Shown here piece after piece: positions 54,803-63,757 of a DNA stretch of 64,000 bases. Source of the DNA: Lachnoclostridium sp. An118 (lineage in GTDB: Bacteria; Bacillota; Clostridia; Lachnospirales; Lachnospiraceae); assembly GCF_002160985.1 (NCBI RefSeq), contig NZ_NFLQ01000019.1, forward strand, positions 1-64,000, read 5' to 3'. Every line of letters starts with the position of its first letter. Positions within the stretch are counted from its first letter, which is position 1. The notes under the pieces are model-generated. The model was not told where the DNA came from. It ran no database searches and saw nothing but the letters and a program-made list of their open reading frames with translations. The translations under genes were made by a program, and so were the position numbers.

Positions 54803-55097
54803 AAAAATATGTTATTTATATAAAGAAGAAGTTTTCTTTTTCAACAAATTTTGAACAGAATACTATTCTGAGCATATGGAGAGTATTTTCTTTCTGAAGG
54901 GAGTATAAAATATCACCTTTCATAAATTCGACAACCTAATTCAACATTTCGACATACCATGATCTAGAAGACTTGTTATCATTGCATTGCTGACTGTATG
55001 GCTTTGTTCTAAAAGCATCATATACAATTTCGACAAGCCAAAGTCTTCACTCATATTAATAGAGAATGGAAAGTATCTCTTTTTATTAGTTTCCATT
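54803..55097. other. A/T-rich gap without a gene
   Basis: The 295-bp stretch between the DUF6462 gene and the STAND gene is A/T-rich. I see no conserved frame or strong hairpin. Confidence 0.5.
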
Positions 55098-58000
55098 TTA
55101 AATATTATCTACAATACGCATGTGTCCATTAATCTCATTACTTTCATAAAGAAAATAGCCTTCTCTTCTCTGCCATTTCTGATTATGCCCTCCTAAAAAA
55201 TATTGCTTTTCACCTTCTATACACCAGAACAGCTTAACCTTTTTCTTCACCATATATTGATTTAGAATATCTCTTCGAATAACAAGTTCACTCTTTTCAT
55301 TACCCAGAACTTTTAAATCACAAGCTGCAATTTCTCCGTCATAATAATATATACCATCCACTGATTTTTCATAAAGTTTCATTTCTTGAATGATGGATCC
55401 TGCTGGAATCATAAATGATGTTGTCTCTTCCTGCGAAGCATCAAATTCTTCCTCCCACAAAATATTGACTGATGCAGGAATTGCTTTTATAGTTGCTCTA
55501 TTGTCATCCTCTTCTGGAACGGCAAACTCTGCTTTATAACCAGAGCTCCAAGCATATTCTCGACTAAATAAAGAATAACAGTCTCTTGTATAAGAAGATC
55601 GGCTTTGAATAAATCCTGAATCTATCAGTTCTTCTTCTGTAAGCTTTTCCATTTCATCAGCAACAATATACATTGAAGCACTCGCCCAGATATGTTGTTC
55701 TCCAATTGGAAATCCTATAACAGATATTTCTTCATTTGGTGGTTGCAACTTGTTCTCCTGATAAAAATACAAAGAAACCCACTCTGTTCCAGATTCATCT
55801 TTGTGTATCAACCGTTCTGGAAAATCCTGAAACATTTTATCCTCGGAAATTATCCATTCTTCAACATCTGAGTCAGATGCTCCGAAAGGCAAAAAACTCT
55901 CAGCATCATACTCAGGTAATTCTATTTTAAGCATACATTTTACAGGTTTTATTCTAATATTTAAGGTAGGATCAAAATCTCTCACATATGGTTCCCACGG
56001 TCCATTATAAAAGTAACCTGTCTCGTCATTCCAATCCAGACCCTTTAACATATATTCATCAGATAACCGAGCCAGAATATTATACATCGCTATCCACTGA
56101 TATTTTTTACCAATTCTTTCTATTTTCTTAACATGATGCCTGTCAAATCCCGCCCTATGCGAATCATACTCCCCAAAATATTTAGAACAATAACCCAAAC
56201 TTTCGAAAATAAAACTTAACGCATAATAATAAATGTTTGCTATATCTACTCCCTTGAAATGATTAACTGCTGATTGGAAAGTATACCTGCCAAAGTCTCC
56301 ATACATTCCTACCCCCTTCACAGGAAGATTAAATTTCATAGAAAACAGCACCATCCAAACTCCAGGTTGTTCAAACTGTTTATCACTATAATCTACTTCC
56401 TCAACCTTTGGAACAGATACAGATTTATATGGTGGTTTGATTTTTGAAATATCAAATTGTTTCTCATCTTCCGGGTATTCCCACAAAAAACGTTCTATTA
56501 TTAACCGTGCATAATCTCTTAACAAGATATCCGGATACACATATGTCTGATCAAAAATTTCGTTATAAATCCATCCCACCAATTCAGTAAATTCCGTCCT
56601 ATAATCTGCGATTCTTTTTACAACCGCACCAAATACAGTTCCATATATTCGCTGAACAATATATGGATCATTGACCGATTTGAAAATCTCAAGCAATCTT
56701 TTGCATAACCCAAAGTGAGATTTCATTATCTCCACCATTGCCTTTGAGAGCCTATCTCTCAAAGTGCGATTAGAAGATGAAAGCATCCATGAAAAAAGTA
56801 TCAGCAATAGAAATGCTCTGTTTTCTGATAACCCCTCAAATTTATTGCCTTCTTCTATGAAATATGCCAAACTTACAATACGATCCTTTTCACTTAGATC
56901 ATTGATTTCGATGGTCCATAAATAGTCACGGTAATTAAGTTCATACTTATTCAAAAGTTTAGTCAATCCCATCGCATTCAATTCACTATTCTCTTTGGTT
57001 GCATTTTCAATAAATATATTCCACACCCGTTTAGGAGACACATGATACTTATTTATCAATTCCAAAAAGTTATCTAATTTAACACAAGAACTTCTCCAAG
57101 TGAATGCTCCAACGTATTGATCTACCAATCGATCTTTATCCCATTCATCTGTAACGCAATCAATTATATCTATACATTCTTCATCATATTTCATCGCATA
57201 TAAAGATGAAATCATTGCAAATATAGATTCATTTCCATAATTGCCTACATTTCCTTCTTCATCAATTGCTAATAATTGTAATTTACAGTATTCTCTGATT
57301 TTTCCCTTATCTTGTTCACGGTCAATAACACTACTTGCCTTTAGATAATCTTCAAGCAGATTGTATCCAATATAAAAAATCTCCTCCTGATTTCTTACAT
57401 AAGAAGCCAAAACACCAGCACGCTCAATAGCTTTAATGTATGCCGTCTTATTTGTCACACCATACATAGTCCACATAGGTGAATTCAATAACACAGACTT
57501 AGTAATCGGTTTGTCTTTCTCTATATCAATCAGATTATAAAGTAGTTCTCTAAGTCCCCCAACTGCTTCACCAAACCCAGCTTCTTTTGAGGCTTCTATA
57601 TCTGCTTGATTTATAACTCTTCCTATAAGATCCGTTAATCCCTGTTCTTCACCTGTATAAGTTTGACCAAACCACGTAAGAAACAAGGGATTTGTCATCT
57701 CATTTTGAAGATAATACTCTGGTGAAAATGGTATTCCACAATTTGACAAAAACTCATATATACCGTTCGGAGAATCATCATTCAGGCCATGGTGAACTGT
57801 TTCCGCAATTTGCCCATTTTTTCGGTCCGAAAGTACTTTCTCACTTAATGTTAATTCTTCAAATCCTGTTCTCAAAGAAATAACAAGCCGTATATTTTGG
57901 AATTTCTCTATTTTGGCAATTAACCCATTGATTCCGTTTTTCCATATTTCACGATTCCTACTTTCATTTATTGCATCAATAAATATTACAGCATCTCCCT

Positions 58001-59207
58001 CTGCTGAATATGCTTTTTCATCTATCACTGCTAATAAAGACTCAAAAGATTGTCCTGAGCTCAATCCATCAAGCCCATTCATGATCTGTGTTTCGATATG
58101 TTCATCCGAAGTATACGTCTGCCCCAAAAGCAGAATAGCAGGACGAGCATTTTCAAGTATTTTTTTAGTAGATATTGCCAGTAGTTGAGACTTTCCAGTT
58201 CCCATTTCTCCAGTAACCAAAATCACTCTGTCAGTAATATATTCCCGTTCTTTTTCCGAAAGGCCAAGATAAGTTGGCAATCCAATTAAGTGATCCACAA
58301 TAAAAGCAGTATTTAATAGTTTTTCATAAGCCGAATCCCTTTTATCACAGTCCTCTATTTTTGCGTAAATTTCGTCTCGCTTTACTTGAAGATTATTAAA
58401 AATAGTTTGTCCGTATTTTCGAAAATCATCTTCCCACTTTAGTGCATCATAAATGGTCTCAGCTGTAATATCTGGCATACCCTTTACTATACTAGACAAA
58501 GCATTTATAGTTTTCCTATATTCACTATCACATCTCCATCTGATATTCTTTATTTCTGCCAACAGATCCTTTTTCTTTTCATTAATGGCTTCAATACCTT
58601 TATCTTCTCTTAAAAAAATTGACAAATCCCTCTGTGCTTCAGTATTTACATTAAAAAGCGAGTTATACCTTCTTCCCAGATTATCAAGGCTAATTTGAAG
58701 ATTTCTTTGAAACCAACTGGCATCTAAAATATCAAGTCCAAAATAACACGATAAGACTGTTGGATATTCTATCACACAATCTAAAATTGTTTGTCCGGTA
58801 ATTAAAATAATATCTATTCCCGCATCCTTTAATGTTTTTTTAATCCCGGTATAAGATGTGCTTGTTTCTGTAACATCTATATTACAATATAAATAAATTA
58901 TATTTAATTCACCTTTATAATGTTTTATCGCTTGTTCCGCAGACTTTTTTATTTGTTTGTATCCGCTAGAACCAATTGTATTATCAAAATATTTTGCTTG
59001 AAAACTAATATAGTCTTTACCATCTCTTGATAAAACAGGAGCGACTTCTACTCCAGGATGGTTTGGATCAGAATGAAGAATGGCATTTTCTACACACAAT
59101 TCCCTTTTAAATAATGATCTGCATAGATTTTCAAATGCTATCTCTTTGTCAGCATGAAGATCTGCAAAATGTTCCCAAGTCAAATCATATTGGTTTGTTC
59201 CAAGCAT
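55098..59207 (-). CDS. Nuclease-STAND NTPase, Avs-like candidate defence protein
   Basis: A 1369-residue protein. Residues 20-110 look like a PD-(D/E)xK nuclease fold: FENLCRSLF, Glu54 in HPGVEVAPV and Gln70-Ala-Lys72 in YISFQAKYF. A STAND NTPase follows with Walker A GEMGTGKS (333-340), Walker B VIFIDAINES (407-416) and sensor LVISLRTGF (441-449). About 900 residues after that contain the target-sensing region without repeats I recognise. This layout fits Avs-type anti-phage proteins with an Mrr/Cap4-like nuclease. It is not a type I HsdR. No effector partner genes nearby. A GGAGG lies 10 bases before the ATG. Confidence 0.8.
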   Translation of the reverse strand: MLGTNQYDLTWEHFADLHADKEIAFENLCRSLFKRELCVENAILHSDPNHPGVEVAPVLSRDGKDYISFQAKYFDNTIGSSGYKQIKKSAEQAIKHYKGELNIIYLYCNIDVTETSTSYTGIKKTLKDAGIDIILITGQTILDCVIEYPTVLSCYFGLDILDASWFQRNLQISLDNLGRRYNSLFNVNTEAQRDLSIFLREDKGIEAINEKKKDLLAEIKNIRWRCDSEYRKTINALSSIVKGMPDITAETIYDALKWEDDFRKYGQTIFNNLQVKRDEIYAKIEDCDKRDSAYEKLLNTAFIVDHLIGLPTYLGLSEKEREYITDRVILVTGEMGTGKSQLLAISTKKILENARPAILLLGQTYTSDEHIETQIMNGLDGLSSGQSFESLLAVIDEKAYSAEGDAVIFIDAINESRNREIWKNGINGLIAKIEKFQNIRLVISLRTGFEELTLSEKVLSDRKNGQIAETVHHGLNDDSPNGIYEFLSNCGIPFSPEYYLQNEMTNPLFLTWFGQTYTGEEQGLTDLIGRVINQADIEASKEAGFGEAVGGLRELLYNLIDIEKDKPITKSVLLNSPMWTMYGVTNKTAYIKAIERAGVLASYVRNQEEIFYIGYNLLEDYLKASSVIDREQDKGKIREYCKLQLLAIDEEGNVGNYGNESIFAMISSLYAMKYDEECIDIIDCVTDEWDKDRLVDQYVGAFTWRSSCVKLDNFLELINKYHVSPKRVWNIFIENATKENSELNAMGLTKLLNKYELNYRDYLWTIEINDLSEKDRIVSLAYFIEEGNKFEGLSENRAFLLLILFSWMLSSSNRTLRDRLSKAMVEIMKSHFGLCKRLLEIFKSVNDPYIVQRIYGTVFGAVVKRIADYRTEFTELVGWIYNEIFDQTYVYPDILLRDYARLIIERFLWEYPEDEKQFDISKIKPPYKSVSVPKVEEVDYSDKQFEQPGVWMVLFSMKFNLPVKGVGMYGDFGRYTFQSAVNHFKGVDIANIYYYALSFIFESLGYCSKYFGEYDSHRAGFDRHHVKKIERIGKKYQWIAMYNILARLSDEYMLKGLDWNDETGYFYNGPWEPYVRDFDPTLNIRIKPVKCMLKIELPEYDAESFLPFGASDSDVEEWIISEDKMFQDFPERLIHKDESGTEWVSLYFYQENKLQPPNEEISVIGFPIGEQHIWASASMYIVADEMEKLTEEELIDSGFIQSRSSYTRDCYSLFSREYAWSSGYKAEFAVPEEDDNRATIKAIPASVNILWEEEFDASQEETTSFMIPAGSIIQEMKLYEKSVDGIYYYDGEIAACDLKVLGNEKSELVIRRDILNQYMVKKKVKLFWCIEGEKQYFLGGHNQKWQRREGYFLYESNEINGHMRIVDNI

Positions 59208-59444
59208 TATATTTAATCCTCCATTTATTATCCATCACATTGGTGATTTCTGCTATCTTCATAATTGAATCATAACATACTCAAACTTTATAAGTTGCAA
59301 TAGAACCGTTCCATTTATTATATACCTCGAAGTTGACAAACACAACTTATATCAAATTCATGCTATCACTATTTCCCCCATAATACAGAAAATAATTTTT
59401 TTACTTGAACTTGTATTATCTAGGCATTTGTTTGTGATAAGTGA

Positions 59445-59563
59445 GAGGGTTTGAAATTTCAAAGAGCAAGATCCACCCGGGTAATACCGAAATCCATTTT
59501 ATGGATTTTGCCATTCCTGCCGGGTCTCGATCTTGATGGGGATTTCGATTTCCCCATACCCTC
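59445..59563 (+). ncRNA. Cloverleaf-like structured element upstream of mobC
   Basis: Perfectly nested or abutting stems: P1 GAGGGT (59445-59450)/ACCCTC (59558-59563); A, the palindrome TTGAAATTTCAA (59451-59462); B, CAAGATC (59467-59473)/GATCTTG (59529-59535) extended by ACCCGG (59475-59480)/CCGGGT (59520-59525); C, AAATCCAT/ATGGATTT (59490-59508) within B; D, ATGGGGA/TCCCCAT (59536-59557). D abuts both B and P1 with no gap, giving a four-way-junction geometry. It could be an RNA or the dyads of an oriT. Function unknown. Confidence 0.55.
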
Positions 59564-59569
59564 GATTTA

Positions 59570-59670
59570 GACATCCTTTGATGTCATCTGGCTTCCACAA
59601 AATGTGGGCGCATCACTGAATAAGGTCAGAAGGGACAGCTGACCTGTTTCAGTGGTTCCACTCCGTGGAA
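59570..59670 (+). other. Cluster of four further hairpins before mobC (candidate oriT part)
   Basis: GACATC/GATGTC (59570-59585), CCACA/TGTGG (59595-59607), CACTGAA/TTCAGTG enclosing AGGTCAG/CTGACCT (59614-59654), and TTCCAC/GTGGAA (59656-59670). They follow the cloverleaf-like region and end ~30 bp before the mobC start. An oriT is expected next to mobC and the relaxase. The stretch 59208-59444 before it shows no gene. Confidence 0.5.
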
Positions 59671-59698
59671 AAAACATAATTGAAGGGAAGGGAGGAGT

Positions 59699-60076
59699 AT
59701 GCCACGTAAGAAAAAACCAGAAAAAAATCGCTACAAGAACATTGTCTGCATGAAGGTTACAGATATCGAACTTGAGATCCTAAATCAGCACGCTGCCACG
59801 GCAGGGTTGTCCAGATCTGAGTATTTACGAAAATTGTTTCTGGAAAAAGAAATTCATGTCCACTATGAAGTTGTTGCAGATATGAAAATTCTGAGAGAAC
59901 TTTTAGGAGAATATGGAAAGATCGGTTCCAACCTCAATCAGATTGCCCGGTATTTTAACACCGGAGGAGAAAGATCACTGGCGATGGAAGAAGAAATCCG
60001 CCACTGTATTTCCGAATTGTTTAAACTCAGGAAAGAAGTATTAAAGTTGGCAGGTGAAGTAGATGGCGATCCTTAA
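59699..60076 (+). CDS. MobC family mobilization protein
   Basis: A 125-residue protein with an N-terminal basic tail and RHH pattern (NIVCMKVTDIELEILNQHAATAGLSRSEYLRKLFLEKEIHVH), then GSNLNQIARYFN, the MobC signature. It assists the relaxase at oriT. AAGGGAGGAG precedes the ATG. It overlaps the relaxase gene by 14 bp. Confidence 0.9.
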   Translation: MPRKKKPEKNRYKNIVCMKVTDIELEILNQHAATAGLSRSEYLRKLFLEKEIHVHYEVVADMKILRELLGEYGKIGSNLNQIARYFNTGGERSLAMEEEIRHCISELFKLRKEVLKLAGEVDGDP

Positions 60077-61718
60077 ACACATCAAGAGCAGAAACGCAAA
60101 TTATTCTGATGCTCTGAATTATCTGCTGTATCAGCATGATGAAGAAACCGGAAAACCAATCCCGGATGAATATGGTAATAAACTTCTTCGAGAAGAATTC
60201 TATATGGACGGGTTAAATTGTTCGCCCCTTTCATTCGACAAGGAATGTCGAATGACAAATAAGAAATTCAATAAAAATCAAAAGAAGGAAGATATTAAAA
60301 GTCATCATTATATCATCAGCTTTGATCCGACAGACGCAGCAGAATGTGGACTTACCGGGAAACGGGCGCAGGAGCTTTGTCTGGAATTTGCCCGAAAAAA
60401 TTTTCCAGGTTATCAGGCATTGGTTGTCACCCATACAGACGGTGGCAACCAATCCGGCAACATCCATACGCATATCGTCATTAACAGCGTTCGTAAGTAT
60501 GCTGTGAAAAGACAGAGTTATATGGATAAGCCAAATGAAGAAAAGTCCGGATATAAACACCGGTCCACAAATCGATTTCTGAACCATCTGAAAAAAGAAA
60601 TCATGGAAATGTGTAAACGGGAGGGGCTTCATCAAATCGATCTTCTCTCGCCCGCTCCGGAGAAAGTAACAGAGGCTGAATTCCGGGCTAAAGCACATGG
60701 TCAGAAAAAACTGGATCGAATCAATAAGAAAATTGTGCAGGAAGGTCTTCGGCCAGCAGCTACAACATTCCAGACACAGAAAGATTTTCTCCGAGATGCC
60801 ATTAAAGAATGTTCCCGTTGTGCAAGAACTTTTGAGGAGCTCCAGAGTCTTCTTCTGGAGAATTATAACATCTCCGTCATTTCACAGAGAAAGCGATACC
60901 GGTATCTTCATCCTGACCGTGACCGGAGAATTACGGAAAAAGCTCTGGGAACGAAATACGGGCGAGAATATCTGGAGAAGATTTTTATCCAGAATGGAAA
61001 AGGACTACAAACGGAGAAAGGAATGTCTGCGGAGCATTCACCAGAAACGGATTATCACAAAGATCCGACTGCCATTTTCTGTTATGGCACAAAACTGCGT
61101 CTGGTTGTTAATCTTCAGACAAATGTTAAAGCCATGCAGAGTGAAGCCTATGCCCGAAAAGTCAAAATCACCAATCTGCAGCAGATGGCAAATACCCTGA
61201 TCTATATTCAGGAGCATGGCTATGATACCAGAGAAAATCTTACTGGCGCCACTTCAGAGGCACATAAGAAACTGGATGATGCTCAAAAAAGGTTAAGTGA
61301 CCTCAATGCAGAGATGAAAACATTAAATGCTCAGATCCATTACACAGGACAGTATTTTGCTTCAAAAGCTGCATATGCAGAGTTCTTGAAATCTAAGCGT
61401 AAAAAGAAATATCGAAGCGAACATGCTTCTGAAATAACAGCCTATGAGGAGTCAAGAGACTGGCTGAAAGATTTCTATCCTGGCGGAAAAATGCTTTCTC
61501 TAAAATCATTAAAATTCCGGAAGAAAGAACTACAGGAAATGATCAGCAGTCAGGAGCTGACTCTTCAGGATCTTAAAGACTACTGCAAAGAACTGGATAC
61601 TGTTTCATACAACACAGACGCCATTCTTACACGGCGTGCTATGGAAACGGAACAGCTACCGGAACACTTGACAACTCATCATAAATCACAAAAAGAAAGG
61701 AATGAAGAAATTTTATGA
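60063..61718 (+). CDS. Relaxase / mobilization nuclease (MobA/VirD2 family)
   Basis: A 551-residue protein. The relaxase domain shows HHYIISFDPTDAAECGLTGKRAQELCLEF and HTDGGNQSGNIHTHIVINSVR, which carries the HxDx...HxH metal site, plus a YLLYQHDEETG start. It nicks oriT and pilots the strand. The C-terminal half is helical and charged. It overlaps mobC by 14 bp and the next gene by 4 bp. Confidence 0.92.
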   Translation: MAILKHIKSRNANYSDALNYLLYQHDEETGKPIPDEYGNKLLREEFYMDGLNCSPLSFDKECRMTNKKFNKNQKKEDIKSHHYIISFDPTDAAECGLTGKRAQELCLEFARKNFPGYQALVVTHTDGGNQSGNIHTHIVINSVRKYAVKRQSYMDKPNEEKSGYKHRSTNRFLNHLKKEIMEMCKREGLHQIDLLSPAPEKVTEAEFRAKAHGQKKLDRINKKIVQEGLRPAATTFQTQKDFLRDAIKECSRCARTFEELQSLLLENYNISVISQRKRYRYLHPDRDRRITEKALGTKYGREYLEKIFIQNGKGLQTEKGMSAEHSPETDYHKDPTAIFCYGTKLRLVVNLQTNVKAMQSEAYARKVKITNLQQMANTLIYIQEHGYDTRENLTGATSEAHKKLDDAQKRLSDLNAEMKTLNAQIHYTGQYFASKAAYAEFLKSKRKKKYRSEHASEITAYEESRDWLKDFYPGGKMLSLKSLKFRKKELQEMISSQELTLQDLKDYCKELDTVSYNTDAILTRRAMETEQLPEHLTTHHKSQKERNEEIL

Positions 61719-62041
61719 CTCAATCAGAATTTAAATTACTCTTTGCTGATCAGGTAATGAAATGCGAAGAAACTCTACGAAATAAAAGGAAAGAATATAC
61801 CGGCGACAATCAGGATCGTCTTTCGGCTTTTAAGGTCGCCGCATCCCTGCAGGGATGTACACCTCAGAGAGCCCTGGTGGGTATGATGGCGAAACACATT
61901 GTATCTTTATATGATATGTGCTACGCCAAAAATGAAACCTTCAAAAAAGAATTATGGGATGAAAAGATTACCGACAGCCTGAACTATCTTTTTTTATTGG
62001 CTGCAATCATTCGGGAGGAAGATGCTTATGAACAAAATTGA
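61715..62041 (+). CDS. MazG/Nmad1-like small protein
   Basis: A 108-residue protein. The pattern KRKEYTGDNQDRLSAFKVAASLQGCTPQRALVGMMAKHIVSLYDMC...KITDSLNYLFLLAAII is like all-alpha nucleotide pyrophosphohydrolase-type (MazG/DUF1599) phage proteins. The ATG overlaps the relaxase stop by 4 bp and thyX begins inside its end. By context it may be a nucleotide-pool enzyme. Assignment is tentative. Confidence 0.5.
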   Translation: MTQSEFKLLFADQVMKCEETLRNKRKEYTGDNQDRLSAFKVAASLQGCTPQRALVGMMAKHIVSLYDMCYAKNETFKKELWDEKITDSLNYLFLLAAIIREEDAYEQN

Positions 62042-62794
62042 AACAAAAATCCTGAACTGTTCCGCCATCCGTGAAGCAGAAAAAATATGGTATTCACCGC
62101 TCGGCTGACACAACGAGGGCATCTGATCCACAATATGGAAGATCTTGTCCGGCTGTACAACCGTTCTTTTACTAATGATACAGTAAGAAATATGGGAAGC
62201 CTTCCGCACCCGACTATCCAGAAATTTACCGTGATCACAGTGGCAGTGGTCGGCGCAAGCCGGAGATTTCTTTCCCAGATTACCCGACATCAGAATGAGG
62301 TGAAATTTACAAGTGCTTCCCTGCAGTACAGCAACTACTCCGGTGAAGCCGGATTTGTAAAACCATACGAAATTCTTACTGCACCTCCGGCAATCCAGAA
62401 ATTGTATGAGAGAAGCTGCCTTTCCGATATGGATTGCTACGAACAGCTTTGCAAAGCTGGTATCAGTCATGACTCTGCCGGGTATGTAACCCCACAAGGT
62501 CTCCGGAATATACTGATCATCAGCGCAACTCCATTTGAGTGGAAACACATAATCGGCCAGAGATCCTGCCGGCGAAATACAGACGAAATGAGGATTGTGA
62601 TTCTGAATATCTGGCAGGATTTATATAATCTCAGCCCGACTCTTTTTCTTCCGGAACAGACAGGACCCTTCTGTCAGAGGGAAAAATGCCTGGAAGGCAA
62701 ATTGAGTTGTGGAGTTCCGATTTCCAAATCATTGAAACCGGCAGAAATCAGTTTATTGGACTATCCCAATCTTTCAGGAGGCATAGATTTATGA
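62028..62794 (+). CDS. thyX: FAD-dependent thymidylate synthase ThyX, frameshifted near its start
   Basis: A ThyX-type domain is clear in the frame from 62087: TARLTQRGHLIHNMEDLVRLYNR, QITRHQNEVKFTSASLQYSNYSG (degenerate RHR..S...S.RY motif) and QRSCRRNTDEMRIVI. A better start is ATG 62028 with GGGAGG 9 bases upstream, giving MNKIETKILNCSAIREAEK; this runs into a stop 60 bp later unless one base is added at the A6 run at 62080-62085. One added A would join both frames into EAEKNMVFTARLTQRG. Real frameshift or assembly error cannot be separated here. Confidence 0.75.
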
Positions 62795-63204
62795 AAATAA
62801 GAATGCATAGCTTTGGAGTCACAAAAGAGCGATGTCCACTCCGTCTACATGAAAATGACGCCGGCGCAGATGTGTATATGCCCTTTGATTGTACCTTAAA
62901 TCCTGGAGATATCATCAAAGTTCCTTTGGGGTTCGGCGTAGAAATCCCAGACGGTTTTGCCGGATTTGTATTTCCCCGGAGTAGCCTGGCCGTAAATGGT
63001 CTGGTATGTGAACTGCCACCAATCGATTCCGGATACCGGGGCGAAATCCATGCGATTATCAGTAACGTTAGCAATCAACAACAAAATCTTAAAAAAAGTA
63101 CACGCATTGGACAATTGATTATCTTTCCAGTAATTATCGCAGATTTTGTATTTGAACTAGGCGAACAGAGAGACACTAATGCCTTTGGAAGCACTGGAGA
63201 ATAG
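62791..63204 (+). CDS. dut: dUTP diphosphatase
   Basis: Start at 62791 (AGGAGG upstream), 137 residues, trimeric dUTPase. All five motifs are visible: DAGADVYMP, PRSSLAVNG, PIDSGYRGE, RIGQLIIFP and RDTNAFGSTGE. It overlaps the thyX stop by 4 bp. It removes dUTP and makes dUMP, the ThyX substrate, so the two enzymes work in sequence. Confidence 0.93.
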   Translation: MKIRMHSFGVTKERCPLRLHENDAGADVYMPFDCTLNPGDIIKVPLGFGVEIPDGFAGFVFPRSSLAVNGLVCELPPIDSGYRGEIHAIISNVSNQQQNLKKSTRIGQLIIFPVIIADFVFELGEQRDTNAFGSTGE

Positions 63205-63223
63205 AAATAGCTCTAATAAGAGC

Positions 63224-63230
63224 AAGGAGG
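63224..63230 (+). promoter_or_regulatory. Orphan ribosome binding site before the IS66 element
   Basis: A strong AAGGAGG lies 13 bp before the IS66 end, preceded by the small hairpin GCTCT/AGAGC (63210-63223). No start codon of a gene follows it in the element; the insertion sequence begins at 63243. It points to a next gene of the operon that was separated from its start site. Confidence 0.45.
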
Positions 63231-63346
63231 ACTATATTTCTTGTAAGCGCCAAATATTCCTGCGGATTTCCTGATCCTCAAGTTTTGCCTATAATTGTAG
63301 TCGATAGATATTTAGACTATTTCACTACAATTATGGAGGATAGGTT

Positions 63347-63757
63347 ATGGCAGGTACTCGCAAAGCCCGTGTTCCGATGGCGGAACAGATACGGCTTATC
63401 AATGAATGCCGCCAGAGCGGCATGACAGATGCTGACTGGTGCCGTGAAAACGACATTGCAGTAAGCACCTTTTACAACTGGGTCAGCCGCTGCCGGAAAG
63501 TGGCAGCGGATCAAATCCCAGCAGCGAATTATGGTCATCTTGAGGTTCCCCGCCCGAAACAGGACGTGGTCCCCATTGACATTGTTCCAGATCACATTCC
63601 GGAGCAGCATACAGCATCACAGATGCAGAACCCGTACCTTGACAATTCGCATACGATTGAAGTTGCTATGAAGAACATCACGGTCCGCATCAGCAATGAT
63701 GCAGATCCTGTCCTGCTCGCCAGGACATTCCACCTGCTTCAGGAGTTCTCATGTTAG
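63347..63757 (+). CDS. tnpA: IS66 accessory protein TnpA
   Basis: A 136-residue protein with an N-terminal helix-turn-helix (VPMAEQIRLINECRQSGMTDADWCRENDIAVSTFYNWVSRCRK), typical of IS66 TnpA. GGAGGA precedes the ATG. Its stop overlaps the tnpB start by 7 bp, the usual coupling in IS66. Confidence 0.9.
   Translation: MAGTRKARVPMAEQIRLINECRQSGMTDADWCRENDIAVSTFYNWVSRCRKVAADQIPAANYGHLEVPRPKQDVVPIDIVPDHIPEQHTASQMQNPYLDNSHTIEVAMKNITVRISNDADPVLLARTFHLLQEFSC

Noticed and set aside
55098-59207. HsdR subunit for the neighbouring type I system
   Set aside because: It lacks DEAD-box helicase motifs and has STAND-type P-loop and DAINE motifs; it also lies inside the mobile element, separate from hsdMS.
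59445-59563. tRNA gene for the cloverleaf-like structure
   Set aside because: The arms are longer than in tRNA, no TTC or CCA-like ends and no D-loop consensus; so not a tRNA.
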